A stretch of DNA of 64,000 bases, taken from the NCBI GenBank assembly GCA_015680685.1, contig MNCI01016599.1, forward strand, positions 183,044 to 247,043, given 5' to 3'. Shown here one piece after another: positions 32,467 through 44,964 of the stretch. Made by a program: the position numbers and the translations under genes. Each line of letters starts with the position of its first letter. Positions within the stretch are counted from its first letter, which is position 1. The notes below the pieces were generated by a model, which was not told the origin of the DNA, ran no database searches, and saw only the letters and a list, made by a program, of their open reading frames with translations. The DNA is from Gnetum montanum (taxonomy: Eukaryota; Streptophyta; Gnetopsida; Gnetales; Gnetaceae).

Positions 32467-33765
32467 ACCATGAACTAATACTCCTTTTTCTTTTGTTTTG
32501 TTTTTTTTATTTTATTTTCATTTTTTTGTTTTTTGTTTTTTGTTTTATTTATTTATTTTGTTTACTATTCCTAAATGTTCTCGATCAATAAGTGAGCTTT
32601 ACTTTGGTCCACTTGGGATCGGGATTTGTTTCTATGTTGTTTCTATCATAAATGTTTAACTATGCGAATGGTGAGTCCACGTCATCCATCCATCCACTTA
32701 ATTCTATGATTTTCCTCTATTTTGAAAGGATGGAGTGCCTTTTCTAATCAAACTATAATGAATCTATGGCTTAGTATCCTCCACCCTGAAGAAGGATTCA
32801 AAGAAATTGAGAAGGGTGTGACTTCAAGGGGATTTGATGCACTTGTGCTAGTTTATTCTCTTAGACACATGGATGTTGTCATCGGGTTTCTGTCATTCCA
32901 CCATCGAACACCACCAAGAAGTTGACCCAATCAAATAAGTCTTTGCATGGTGTGGTTCCTATCAAAAAAAGCCAAAAAATATAAAATTTTACATAAAAAA
33001 AACTGATGGGAATTCAAAGCACACCCCTTAGATGTAATAATGGAGTATGGGCTACAAGCACTAGTTATGGAACTAGAAATACATGTACCCATGCCTAAAG
33101 GATCCCTCTAACTAAGGTCCTTCTACACTTCCTGTTACTCTTTTCTTCTTTTTGGTCGAATGGCGGTTGATCTATGAGAACACCCTTGTTACCTAAGGGA
33201 TGGATTAATCAGGTGTCTTGATGCAAGGTCCCTGAATGTGGTTATTTTTGGTTTGGATTCAGGTTGGTTGTTGTCAAGTCACCTTAACCACTAAACATAC
33301 AAGGGGCTTCATACGACATGCATATTGGTAGTCCATTCTATGTCTCTCTTTCCACCATGCTTTCCATTCCTCACCTCACTGTTCACCATGTTTTCATTTA
33401 TAATTTGGATGTACATAGTCATAATTTGCATTTAACACCTTAGGTGCCTACAGATAACTTCTAGCGTGGTTATGCAAGGGCATCATGGGCATGCGCTTGC
33501 TTTGGGTAGAACCCACTTGTGTAACTCTTATGTCTTTTACTTGTTTTTCAATGCCACCTAATTTATGCACCTTCCACTGTGCCTTAATGCCTATCATTCC
33601 ACCTTTTCCTAACTATATACCCTCTTCACTTTTGTGCATTATTCCTTTCCCTAGCATTATCCTAACAAGATTCCCAACTTTTTAATGTTTTGGTACGTCA
33701 AACTCTTTTATTCTTACCCTCGAATTATTCTCCCTTTGTCAAATTGTTGGTTGAGCGTTTTTCTG
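32467..33765 (+). other. E5 non-coding region between Gag tail and ORF2 promoter
   Basis: A T-rich tract (32485-32560) follows the Gag stop, as in E1, E3 and E4. The block CATGCCTAAAGGATCCCTCT at 33091 matches E1 (about 7940) and E2 (about 56698). No protein-like reading frame was seen; short frames are T/C composition effects. Confidence 0.6.
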
Positions 33766-33769
33766 GGCA

Positions 33770-33860
33770 CTCCGATATCGGATCCCTAATGTCGTTTACC
33801 TAATATCAGGGTCATAAAACCTATAAATATGACACTGAGCCAAACTTCCAATTTCATTTT
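33770..33860 (+). promoter_or_regulatory. Internal U3-like promoter upstream of ORF2 (E5)
   Basis: CCGATATCGGATCCC (about 33773) and CTAATATCAGGG (about 33800) lie just before TATAAATA at 33822-33829. The downstream leader aligns with that of E3, including a GTCGTGGGG purine block near 34010 that matches E3 GTTGTGGGGG at about 25459. Fewer dyad motifs remain than in E3. Confidence 0.55.
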
Positions 33861-34084
33861 CACATCACAACATAAGGGGAGTTTTGCAGTTTTTTTTCTC
33901 TAGCAATTTAAGCTCTGCACACCCTTTGTCCACATGCTATATCTCGCTTGTTCATAGTCCATTTTTCATTCCATTTACACTTATCTATCCCCAGAGTGTC
34001 CATCTTAGTCGTGGGGTTTGGTTGTGTCCACCTAATGTCACATTTTTTTTCAAAAATCGCTATCGCCTAAAAGGTATTCTAAGG

Positions 34085-34335
34085 ATAAACAATGAATACA
34101 GTAAGTAAAATCAAAGCTAAATAAGTACATAAATGTTGCCCACCATGCCAAAGATATTTTTACATATCCCTAAGTTCCTTAACTACCTTATTAGGCCATT
34201 TTAAACAAAAAAGTAAGGCCTTAACTCTGCAATCTAACATGGCTATAATGTACACTGAAGGTTGACTCAGGTATAAATGTGTAACATGATTAATACAAGG
34301 ATCCTTTAGTGACCTAATGTTTTGTGTGATTGTAG
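34085..34335 (+). other. Putative intron before ORF2 in E5, donor damaged
   Basis: The acceptor GTGTGATTGTAG abuts ATG at 34336, matching E3. The position aligned with the E3 donor reads AAGGATAAAC, so a GT appears to have become AT. A nearby CAG|GTAAG-like sequence is absent; ACAGTAAGTAAA at about 34099 could be a substitute site. A CTAAT branch-like motif lies near 34312. Confidence 0.45.
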
Positions 34336-37076
34336 ATGTCCCCCAAACGAGCAACCCAAGGTGATCCATCATAGGGACTGACCAAATGCCCTTGGGAAAA
34401 TTGAGGTCAAACTAGCCAGCAAGGGCCACCAATTAAGCAGGAGGCACAATCATTTAGCATCCATCAAGAAGCCCCTGTAGAAGTCCCCACCAAAGCTCAA
34501 TCTATGCAAGCAAAGTCAACACCTCAAGTGTAAGGACAATGACTCACATTGTCACTGGAATGCCTTGCTGTCATTCAAGCATATCCCACATTGGCCTCGA
34601 TCATCATGGAAATGAACTTTGGGCTATTCATGGAGTTCACCGACCAATCAATGAGGACACAGTTGTAAGCATCTCCATTTTGGCCAGTTTTGTCTAAAAA
34701 TGCAAAATGGTACCTTGGGGAGACTTATTCTTTTTGGCATGCTAAAGAAGAAGGTACCACTATAAGAATTGGTGGGGTCACAGTCTCTTATTCTATCAAA
34801 GCAATCGCTGAAGCCCTAAATTTTCCAAATGTTGGAGCACAATTGTTGATTCTGTCAACCCAACCTAATCCGGAGAGCTATAAGCTATGGTTGAAACATG
34901 CTTTTGATGACAAGAATAAGTCATACAACATACTGAGCTTGGAAAAGTGTACCTATTTCAAAATTGGGACATATTATTTGTTCCCAATAAAGGGGCTCAA
35001 TTGTTTGTCCACCTATGCAGCTTGGGGATGTGCTATGATAATGGGCAAATTTCAAGCCAACATCCCCCAACTATACTTCATGGAGATCAAGCGACAGTTC
35101 AAAGAGGTGAAGATGGGGAAGCTCACTTTGTCATTCCCCTATCTAATCCAGAAATTATGTCAACATGCTAGAATCCTTGGTTATACCAATGATGTACCCC
35201 ACAAAGCTCAAAATTCTTCTTTTGTGGAACTGCTCAAACTAGTGCCTTTGAGAAAAGATCTCGGAGAGGAAGACAAACAAGAGAAGCAGCAACCAGAGTG
35301 GACTTACATCACCCAATTAGAGTAACAAATCAAATAGCTCAGGCACCAATTGGCATAGGACAAGTAGCAATAAGAATCAAGACCCAGCCATAGACCACAG
35401 TGTGAACAACCACCACTGCCATCTTAACCACCTTAGCAACAACCACCAATTTATGATTACATGCCCATACTTAGTCATCTCCGGTGGATCTCAAACCTCG
35501 TGAGCTAAGGAACACCTGATGAGTCAAGTCTCTCTTGAGTTCTTGATGATGTAGTCTAGCCCATAGTGTCTGTTGATCTTGCCACCAGGCAGGTTTCACT
35601 CCAGTCCAAATGAGAGGCCCAATGGTCACAACAGGTCTTTAGGAATGCTGCATCATTTCAAGTAATGCTCAAAACTAGTGAAGGGGCTATAGTTATAGTC
35701 ATGCAACACAAGGATGTAGTAGGTGCAGCAAACATTATCAAGGACCACATTAAAGAATCCTTTAACATCCTTGTTATACCACTAACGAATCTCACAAGCA
35801 CACAGGGTCTGCAAGCATTAGTTGGTTCCACCATGACTTCGACTGAACACGAGGATATGTTGGACAAACTACTATAGACAGGGTAGGTAATGACCTCCTT
35901 ATTTAACATCCCCAATGATGTCACTACAGCATAGTCTAAACTGATTTCAACTAAAGGAAAACTTGTCATCACCAAGCAAAGGGTTGAGCACACAGAAGTA
36001 GAGGCCCAAAGGCTTCATCAAGAGCTCGCAACCTTAAGAGCAAAAAGGCGAGAGCCATCTTCATTGATCCCACCTGAAATAATGAAGGCTTTCTAATCTG
36101 AGCAATTGGCTCAGATGATAGAAGAGAATAAAGCCCTGGCACAGGAAATAGAGCATGCTCTATGAGATGCTTCCATCACAAAAGCGTGAACCCATGCACA
36201 TCTCAAGGCCCTTACTACCCTACAAGAAGAAAATAAGTAGTTAACTATAGCGAATAATAGGTTGACCACCATTGAACAACAAAATAATTTTCTAGAAGAA
36301 AGCATCCACTAGTTAAGAGAGCAGCTAGTGTGGGTCAACCTTGACATGAGTCACCTCGCTCGAGAAAATTGAACCCTCTTTATGGAGGAGGTATGCACTA
36401 TTTGATAAAAGTTGATCATTGAAATAAGCACATGGTAGAACGAGGCCAAAAAGCATGAGTGCCTTAATGATGACTAGGTGGACATGTATAAAGAAGTCAT
36501 TGAAAAAGAAATTTGAATGACAAACGACCAAATAGATTCCCTTATGGCCCAACAATTTGATTGGAGAAACATCCTGGATACATATGCCCTTGCCCACTAG
36601 GTGGAGGTTAAAAGTTGAGACCTATAGATTGTTGATCTAAAAGAGTACATGGAGTTGACCAATCTTCAATATGCCAACTTAGTCGTGTTGATAATAGGGC
36701 ACCCGTGCAAAGGAGGTTGTTGACTGTAAAGCAGCTCTTGACAAGCTAGTAGTTGCAATTGCAAAATTGGAGGCAGTTAAGGCAAGCTACCATGGATAGA
36801 AAGATGTAGCTACAGACCTAGCTAGATGCTTTGTTGATTATCAAGAGTTGAGAGATAAGGCAAAGGCATTTGAAGACGAGAGACAGTAGTTTGCAGCTTG
36901 GTATGTTAAAACCAATCAAATGTTTTTGCAACTGTTGTGTCCATGGGATGTGCTAGTTCCCTCACACATCAGATCATCCACATGGACTATGCATGATCCC
37001 AAGACAAAGGAGAAGAAATTTCAATCACTGCTACATCATCACAAGCCTCCAAAACCAAGAGATAAAGGCAAAGGAA
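34336..37076 (+). pseudogene. ORF2 (E5 copy), C-terminal end fused into LTR
   Basis: Same protein family as E3 ORF2. The best-preserved part is 34690-35325, an open 211-codon piece covering most of the globular domain: WYLGETYSFWHAKEE, TIRIGGVTVSYSIKAIAEAL, CTYFKIGTYYLF, STYAAWGCAMIMGKFQANIP and the segment after it. The conserved middle block is at 35640-35877. The coiled-coil part (about 35960-36880) is alignable with E3 despite stops, and the tail AAWYVKTNQ is at about 36896. Stops are chiefly TAG and TGA where E3 has Gln, Trp or Arg. The last codons are lost by fusion to the 3' LTR near 37076. Function unknown. Confidence 0.68.
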
Positions 37077-37870
37077 AGCCGACATCAGGGTCAATAAGCA
37101 ATGTCAAATATCCGATGTCATTTTTGCCATGCTTGCCTACAAATATCACATGGGTTGCATGGTGCAAGTGGGGGGAGATACATAGACAAATAGGTAGAGA
37201 TAGAAGATATACAGAGTCAATTAGAAGTTTTCCAATTTCAATTCCAGTGTATGCCTGTAGTGTGATGTTTATGGTTACATGGCGTTCTTATTCAAGTGTA
37301 ATGTACTTGGGTACATTACATGTTCGGCAATAAAGATCAAGTTCATTTACATCATTGCAGCATCCACTTTGCATTTGTGATTTCCTTAGATTAAAATTTC
37401 AATGTCTTTATTCATTACTATTTCTAATTAATGTTATTTACATTCCTCGTCATTAAGCAGAATGAGTAGGACCAATTGCAAACACATAAGCATATTGTCT
37501 AGTAACCCAGTAGCGATTAGCATTTGGTAATCCCAGTAGCAACTACATGATGCCCAAGGTGCATGCAGATAATCGGGTTTAGATACTCATCACCTTAGGT
37601 CAAATGTAGGATTTATTTCATACCTTTAGTTAATCAATTTTTTATTATCATTCCATAGTAAGTAGTGTTAAAGCATTACATCATACACCTCACTTTGGAC
37701 TAAGCCATACGTGACAAAGCTTCCACTAGTTTGACGTGGGAAGACAATGAACAATGAAGCACAATAACTATCTTAGAACTCACAACTAGCCCATCCATGG
37801 ATTTTGATTGGATAGTGTGTACACACTCATATTTGTATGGTTGGGCATAGGGGTACCTTGCCACTCATCA
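37077..37870 (+). repeat. E5 3' LTR, first ~65 bases deleted
   Basis: Begins AGCCGACATCAGGGTCAATAA, which aligns with AGCCGATATTGGGGTCAGTAA inside U3 of the 5' LTR (about 31420). The TATA region reads TACAAATA (mutated) near 37137. AATAAAG, the two U5 repeats (near 37502 and 37530) and the end CCACTCATCA at 37870 are all present. Confidence 0.82.
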
Positions 37871-38640
37871 CATGCTATAAGCATCATTATGATACATTTT
37901 CACATTAGTTTCAACATCTTCAAGGCTTGGAATTACAGTATGGAAAAGTGTAAAAACGTTTCTCTAACACATTAATGATGCTAATGCTAACATCAACATC
38001 AATGTTAGTGTTAGTGCATGCGTTACCTACATCATTCGACTTTTTTGGTTTTAGGTTACTAAAAATGAACTCCAAGTTAACTTTAGTTACTTGCAAGGTA
38101 AAATTTGAAAGCTCTAGGCCTATAAATATGAGACTAGAACTTAAATTTGAGGCTAGTCTCCTAAGATATAGAGTACTTTTTCAAATTTGTAGATATCAAG
38201 AGCATAAACATCTACATTTTCTACATCTCCCATGTGCTTCATGGACATCATAGCTCTTCCTATAAATCTGTAAGCTCAATTTAGCACCTAAGTCCTCCAT
38301 AGCTCAAGCACTAATGTTGATATCAGTGTCAGCGTTAGTTTGCGAGCTCTTATGTCACTATCCTAAAGTTGGAATTTTCAACATTAATGTCACTAGCTCT
38401 AAAGTTAAAATCTTTTCAACTCAAATGTCACTTACTGAATAGTCAAAACATCATCATTTAAAGGTTCAATTTTAGCACTAAAACCCTCATTTTACTCATA
38501 AACTAAGCTTTTATTACTAATATTATCTCCCTTGTGTTTTTCATCTACACTTGTATCATAATTATTAATTTATCAAAGGTTATATCAAATGGAAGATCAT
38601 TTGTGACTATAAATTAGGTATTTTATACTTAATTCATGAA
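37871..38640 (+). repeat. E7 left LTR, after the E5 insertion
   Basis: Aligns with 46766-47915. Contains a near-perfect dyad at 37987-38014 (CTAACATCAACAT facing ATGTTAGTGTTAG), the TATA box TATAAATA at 38121-38128 in the shared context CTAGGCCTATAAATATGA, and matching blocks to CAAAGGTTATAT near 38575. It lacks about 350 bases present in the right copy (near 47480-47820). The exact right edge is uncertain. Confidence 0.7.
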
Positions 38641-38894
38641 GGTGGTCTTATGAGGTTAAGAAAGAATAATTTTTTAGAAACATTTTTATTACTAGAAGAA
38701 AGGAAAATAGGTTTTTCTAGTGTTACAAACATTTTTCCTATCAGCCTTACAATTGTTTACACTCTTATAATTTTTAATTAGTTTATTTTCCACTTTGCAC
38801 TTGATTTTATTTCTATGTGTGTATAGAAGTTAATCAATGACCCCATATTTGGCCAAGGCTCTAACTTCTCTCATAATTCTTAGATTCACAAATT

Positions 38895-40560
38895 AATGGA
38901 GATATAGAAGGCATATGTTCCCATAATACTTGTGAACCAACATAATTACAATGTTGCATGTGCAAAGAGAGAACTAAGCCTAGCTCCTTCCAAGTCCAAG
39001 CCAAGAAGAATGACAACCTACAAAACATCCAATGGCCTAGAACAATCCCTACTCAACTTGAACCATCCTATTAAGCTAAACTAGTTTGAGTAGGGAATGT
39101 TAGTAGAGTACTTGGCTATTAGGGATGAGATTCAAGTGTTGACTAGTGCAAAGATTCAACAAAGATAGGCTATTAGGGATCATCTCATGGGACATGCCAA
39201 TATTAACTTTCATTACAAAAATTATCAATTCCAAGATAAAAAAGCAAGAGTGGTGACATAAGCATCCATGATGATGAAGAACATGAGAATCCTCAAATCT
39301 TAGTACATGCAAAACTCTACCATCATCATACTACATAATCATAGAGTTCAATTCTATAATAGGTCAACCTCATTAAATCCATTAATCCATTCTTTATGAA
39401 TATTTTTCAAACTACTAGCCATGTCACACCCATGTTGATTACTCTAGCTATCATTGTCCCACTAGCAATTATTGTATCACTTGCCTATAGCCTATTTCCA
39501 AACACATTCACTATGAATCTAGCACCTCTTAAACAAGCTCAAAATACCAATCCTTAGTTGAGAATCTTTCAATAATCATCCCTAGTACCATAAGTCCAAT
39601 AGCCATAAATTTTGTTGTCATTTCTTCCGCCTTTCTAGCCTATGCCTTTGTATAATGTTTTATAGTTTGTCCCAATGCCCACTATTACACCTCCTCATTC
39701 AACTCTACATGTTCATAATCTCATTTTGGGTCATCCTACTATGCCATCTATTTCTAGAGTTCCTCTTCAATTAATTTTGTTGCTTCAAGACCTCTATTCT
39801 AGGTTGCAGGTTAACAAGAATTAAATGTAAAAGACCACAACATTACATGGGGATAATTCTGCTATTTTTGTTATCAATTGCCTTATTGATCTCATTAGTC
39901 CATTGATTTTGCCTTTCCAAGTTCCTATGGGGATTTCCCTCCCAAATTTTACTAAGTATAATGGAGAGTTTGATCTCATGAATCATGTCATTATCTTTCA
40001 TAATAAATTCATGTTGTTACCTAACTATTCCTACATCATTCTTAGAAGCTTTTTCAACTCCCTAACTAGAAATACACTCAAATAGTATAGATTCTTTCCC
40101 CATGGTTTCATCACCTCCTTGGAATAGCTCTTCATCACCTTTATAGAAAAGTATAAATATAATATCACTAAGGATAGTATCTTGTAAAAACTCCTAGTAA
40201 TCAAACAAGCTTATAATGAGTTCATCTCTAAGTTCATTTATAGGTGGACATTAGCCACAATGGAGCTTACTCATTCACGTTCTAATGAATAGATTTTGGG
40301 CATCTTTGAATGTGTTGTGAATGACTACATTAAAGGCAAGTTGGTTTATTCAAGATCACTTAGCCTCCATGATGCTATTACTTCTACTAAGCACATCAAA
40401 GACGTAGCCATCTAATAAAATGATCTAGAATTAATTAAATTTTGCAACAAGACCAACAAAGCAACTAGCAAGGAAAAAACATCCCTTAATGTAGAACAAA
40501 TAGTTTCTTTAATGAACCAAACTATAAATGGTTCATCATTGAATAATGTAAAAAATGGGA
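38895..40560 (+). pseudogene. E7 Gag relic (Tat-like)
   Basis: An N-terminal basic part (SKSKPRRMTTYKTSN near 38990) is followed by a long Pro/Ile/Ser-rich linker. The capsid domain from about 39920 reads LPNFTKYNGEFDLMNHVIIF, FHNKFMLL, and after two stops FITFIEKYKYNITKD, LVIKQAYNEFISKF and FECVVNDYIKGKLVYS (to about 40420). This is the pattern of the plant retrotransposon Gag domain (P-x-h-x-x-Y-x-G, then a hydrophobic helix series). No zinc knuckle is clearly visible downstream. Confidence 0.65.
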
Positions 40561-42435
40561 ACCAGCCCAAGGATGCTAGGTAAAACACATCAAATGAAGG
40601 CTAACAAAGAAGACCACATAAGGACAAGTTAAAATATCATAACTTTCTAACGACATATGTATAGTTGTAAAACATCTTACTAAAAGAGGGATGTATCACC
40701 ATAAAAGTAGATCTTTAAATAAATAAGTGTAAGATTCATAAGGCTTTAGACTTTGGTCATTAATCCTTTGTAACAAGTGGAAGGATACCCACTTGTTATA
40801 AAGTGGTATAATTCAAAGAAATTTTATTATTATCATGAGGCAATAGGAATGGTACTAATGATTGCAACATGCTTCATGATGATGTTCAAACCTTAGTAGA
40901 AAAGGAAGAAATTGCTTCTAACACATTGGTACAACCAAGTAATCAAAACATGTAGATTTTCTAGGATTCATTGAACACTCAATCAAGGAGGATTTTTTCT
41001 TTCCATTTAAAGGATAAGATACACTGATCCAAAGCATCCTTTCTAATCCAAATGGACCCTTCTTAAAGCACTTTCTATTAGCCCCCTAAGTCAAGAAAAT
41101 TCAAAAAAGTATTTCATCATCAATTTTTCTTAGAATGAGATTAACTTATCTGCATTACCAAATGTACATAGGACTCCAATGATCATTGATATAATGTGTA
41201 ACATCCTTATTAATGATCTATAAAATCCTATAAATAACTAACAAAAATGCTATAAAACCCCAAGAATCTAAATTAAGCTTGATTTACTAATTCAAAAGAA
41301 AGCCATAAAATAGATAAAAATTATTAATTAGATGCATAAATTTAGTAGAGAAAAGCAACATAACAAAATTTCATATTATTTTCATACATAAGTAAATAAA
41401 ATTTATTTAAAGAAAATAGAGTTTTACATAGCCATAAAAATGTAGAGGTAAAAAAATTTCACTAGTTAAATCATAAAATAGAACATAAAATAATGATCCC
41501 AATGATACTTGTTTTGCCTCAATTGAACATCTAGATATAAAGATATTCATGGTTGAAGTTTACCAAATTATTTAATAAAAATAAAAGATCCATAACTAGA
41601 TGTGCATAAAAAAAGATAAATATGCATAATTGAATGTACATAATAAACTTTGAATATACATAACTAAATATGCAAAAAGAATAAAATATGCATAGCCAAA
41701 TCCTTGTAGATGCATAATAACTAATAAAAAGAAAAACTTCCTGCGATAATTAAATTTCAACATTTAATCATAAAATATATACTATATCGATGGCTGAGCT
41801 CAAATAATAGTAAAACAAAGGATATAAAACTTTAACAAAATACCTTAGCAAATAGATTGTATTTACTTATGTAGGAAACTAACAATAACAACAACAATAA
41901 TAGTAATAATCATAGTAACAATAGTAATATATTCCTATGATTTAATCAAAAAATTAGAGCTAATCTATTGAAACATATCTATCAACATTAAAGAATTCAT
42001 CCCATGTATTAAATTAAATAATTAAATCCTTGTAAATTTTTAAGTTGTGACATGATGCCTCACTACAATGAAGTTCCTACTTAGTCAAATCCTACTTTTA
42101 ATTATCCCCCTCTTCTCCAAGAAATTGGTCACCCTTGCCAACATCGTTCAAGCCTATGATTATCCTTTTATCCTATACTATCCTATGTAATACTTCTTCC
42201 ATATCACTCATTCTTTCCACCTAATTCATGAAAGCCTCCACTACTTCCTACTCTAACATCATTAATTAGGATATCAACCAAAGGCCAAGAGGAAGCAAAG
42301 CCTGACAAAGGCAATGAAAATGAACAAGCCATCTTTTTAGGCTAAACTTGGTATCACCCCATCTTTTCCCATCATCATACTAACTCTTGTAACATCAAAC
42401 TTTGTTCCTGCCATATCAACGATTAAGGAGATAAT
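40561..42435. other. AT-rich filler within E7
   Basis: No coding content recognised. Between 41230 and 42040 it is very AT-rich, with repeated ATGCATAA and ATAACTAA(A/T) motifs. It probably represents decayed linker or unrelated insertion between Gag and protease. Confidence 0.4.
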
Positions 42436-43330
42436 GTCTTGTCCCAAGTCACAAAAATAATGAAGTTAAAGGAAATAAATATTTCTCTCTTTGATTTAAT
42501 TTTTACCTCAAAGAATCACCACTTAGCATTGGAAGAGCTTCTCAAGTCAATCACAATGCCTACAAACATTCAGCCCCACACTGAAGCAATCTCACCAATG
42601 CTCAACTCTTCGAAGTATGAGGTTGACTATCTCATTTTCAAGGAAGAGAATATCAAAACTCATTCCACAATGGGTGTTATATGCCAACTTCCTATCTACA
42701 TCATGATACAAATTGGGAATAATATGACTATCTCTAGTGCATATGAATGATGGATATAAAACTAACATCATCTCATGGACAATCATTGATCATCTCAGCC
42801 TCAAAAAATAGGTCACATTTTCCAACTATAACTCCTATCTTATTTCATTCAATGATTCTAGAGTAGAAATTTGAGAATCCATTAAGTTATCCTTCTCTGT
42901 AGAAAGTTCCATTACACCTAAGGTGGTCTTCATAGTTATTAGGAACTCATCAGGTATACATGTTATTCTATGGAGGCCTAGCCTAGCCTATCATCATGTT
43001 GTTTCTTCACTTGTGCATCAAGGGATACATTTTTCATGCAAATATGAGAAGATATTTATTTTTGCAAAATTTGAAATATCTGCTAATTCCCATCTTTATG
43101 TCCTAGAAGAAATGCGTCTATGATCCCATCTCATACTAGTAGGAAAATTCTTTATCTAACAAGAAGTCAACAAGCCCAAAACTAGCATTCCCTTATCATC
43201 TAGTGCATATGAATTTGTGGATATAGGATTTGGTAAACTATACATAGTTGAATCAATTAAGAATATTAAGGGTCCTGGTAGATTGCAAGCTAGGAAAACC
43301 ATCACCAAGGCATTATCTTCTTAATAATTA
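42436..43330 (+). pseudogene. E7 protease region relic
   Basis: The open piece 42439-42750 contains ISLFDLIFTSKNHHLALEEL, the helical segment that Tat-type elements carry just before the protease. The later frame 42923-43123 gives VIRNSSGIHVILWRPSLAYH and GIHFSCKYEKIFIFAKFEIS, matching the second half of the protease region (L-L-G-R-P-W-x-H, h-H-Q-x-h-K-F). The D-(T/S)-G catalytic segment is not readable. At about 43215-43320 a GFGKLYIVESIKN and LQARKTITKAL piece corresponds to the block after the protease. Confidence 0.55.
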
Positions 43331-43559
43331 AATCCCCTTTTCCTTTTTTTCCATTCATTTATGTTTTACATAGTATTTGCATGTGTTTTCTATTTTTACT
43401 TAGTATTTATATTACTTTCTTTAATTTACATGTTTAGACTAATTATTACTGTTCTAGCCTTGAGTTCCTTGTATTTTATCACTATTGTTTAGCTTTCCTT
43501 TTACTCATGCCTAGATCTTTGATTTTATTTTATTTTTAGCACTACCATTTTTGCATTAG

Positions 43560-44394
43560 TGATGAGCAGCAAGGTACCCCTACACTCAACAATATGAATC
43601 ACAAGCATTCATTTATGATTCAATTGAATTTCATAGATGGGACTAGTTCTAGCATCTAGATCATTATGCTTTGATCGTAGTTCACTGTCTTCCCACTTGG
43701 ACTAGTGGTAGCTCTGTCACATATGATTTAATCCAAAGTGAGGCATATGATGTTTATTATTTTATGTTTTATAAATTTGATCGCCTACAACAAGAATGAA
43801 AGGTAAAGTAATTGAAGATCTACTTCATCTACTGCCTGCTATCCTAACACAAGTACTTGTTTCACTTTCTTAGACACATCCTAAACACATATAGCACTAC
43901 TGGGCTACCTAACGTTAAGCATTGCTAGGTTACCAAGCATTGTATGTATGCTCAAACTAGGCATGCTTGTGTTCATTAACAACTGGAAATTAATTGCTTA
44001 ATTGAAATGTAGTAAAGTGCTTGAAAGTAGAGTGCATTAAAGAAAACATTAATCTATTCTTTGTGCTACAAGGATTGTCAAAAGAGTTCATTTTATTCCC
44101 ATCACACTTCTTCACTTAGATACATTAGTGTTTGAACAAAGAACAGTACACACTTAGACTCCTTCTACGAGCACTTAGAAAATATTCTAACTTTGGAGAA
44201 AATAAACTATAAAACTTTGCTACTTTGATAGAAAAATGATCAAAAACTCATTCAAAACTAGAGCCTAGGCACTATATTTATAGGCCAATGTATACCCCCC
44301 ATCATTGCATCTAGACCCCAACGTCACATACCTAACATCGCAACCCCAACATCGGATACTTGATGTCACGATGACAAGAAAATGTGTTTCATCA
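43560..44394 (-). mobile_element. Solo LTR in minus orientation, duplication ATTAG
   Basis: The plus strand reads TGATGAGCAGCAAGGTACCC ... TGTGTTTCATCA, the reverse complement of the superfamily LTR (U5 end on the left, U3 start on the right). Perfect 5-bp duplications ATTAG flank it at 43555-43559 and 44395-44399, and no internal region is attached, so it is a solo LTR left by recombination between two LTRs. TATA is at 44275-44282 (TATTTATA on plus). The U3 has GATGTT/GACGTT-GGGG repeats where other members have GATATC. Confidence 0.92.
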
Positions 44395-44399
44395 ATTAG

Positions 44400-44964
44400 A
44401 TCAAAAAATAAACATAAACATTTAAAAATTTAGAAAAACTATAAACATGAAAAACTAGAAAACTATAAAAACATAAACATATAAACACATAAAACACAAA
44501 TCCATAACAAATAACAGTCATTGTACCATAGCTTCCTATACCATAGTTTTTCATCTTCAAAATATTCATACAAACACATACAAAATAAAAACACATTCAT
44601 GTAGTAAAGACATCAAGACTAGAAACACAGCTAACATTCTACCACTACTCATTCTTTATCCTATTACCCCACAAGTACCACCTCTTTAGTTCTTATGGTT
44701 TCCATCTCTTCTTTCTCTTTTTCTACATCATTCATTCATCATTATTTCTCAATATCTATGAGAAATTTATTCCTTGATCAATCCTAAACCTTACCATCAT
44801 CATCTTACTTATCCTCAAGTCATTATTAGCCCAACAACCATCATTATGAACACTTCATCTCTATCTAACTAGGGACATTCTAATTGGGGAAATATTATTA
44901 TGTGGAAGTGATATTTAGAATTATCAAGAAGCTATGCAACATACCATGGTAAGCATATCAGACT
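44400..44964. other. E7 interior, no gene recognised
   Basis: AT-rich. A minus-strand frame at 44396-44596 is Phe/Tyr/Cys-rich low complexity from A/T-rich DNA. It may cover decayed reverse transcriptase or integrase, but nothing readable remains. Confidence 0.4.

Larger units (their letters stand above)
31370..37870 (+). mobile_element. E5: gag-tail + ORF2 element with perfect CATGC target duplication
   Basis: Flanked by CATGC at 31365-31369 and 37871-37875, so both outer ends are original. Inside are a partial 5' LTR, the end of the Gag proline-rich tail, non-coding DNA, an internal promoter-like segment, an intron acceptor, ORF2 and a partial 3' LTR. There is no pol. Two internal deletions are clear: one from within the 5' LTR (about 31830) to the Gag tail, removing U5, primer site and most of gag, and one fusing the end of ORF2 (about 37076) into U3 of the 3' LTR, removing the polypurine tract and LTR start. 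It belongs to the same gag/ORF2 class as E3. Confidence 0.85.

Noticed and set aside
44396-44596. Cys/Phe/Tyr-rich minus-strand frame
   Set aside because: Composition effect of A/T-rich DNA next to the solo LTR; no domain, no conserved counterpart.
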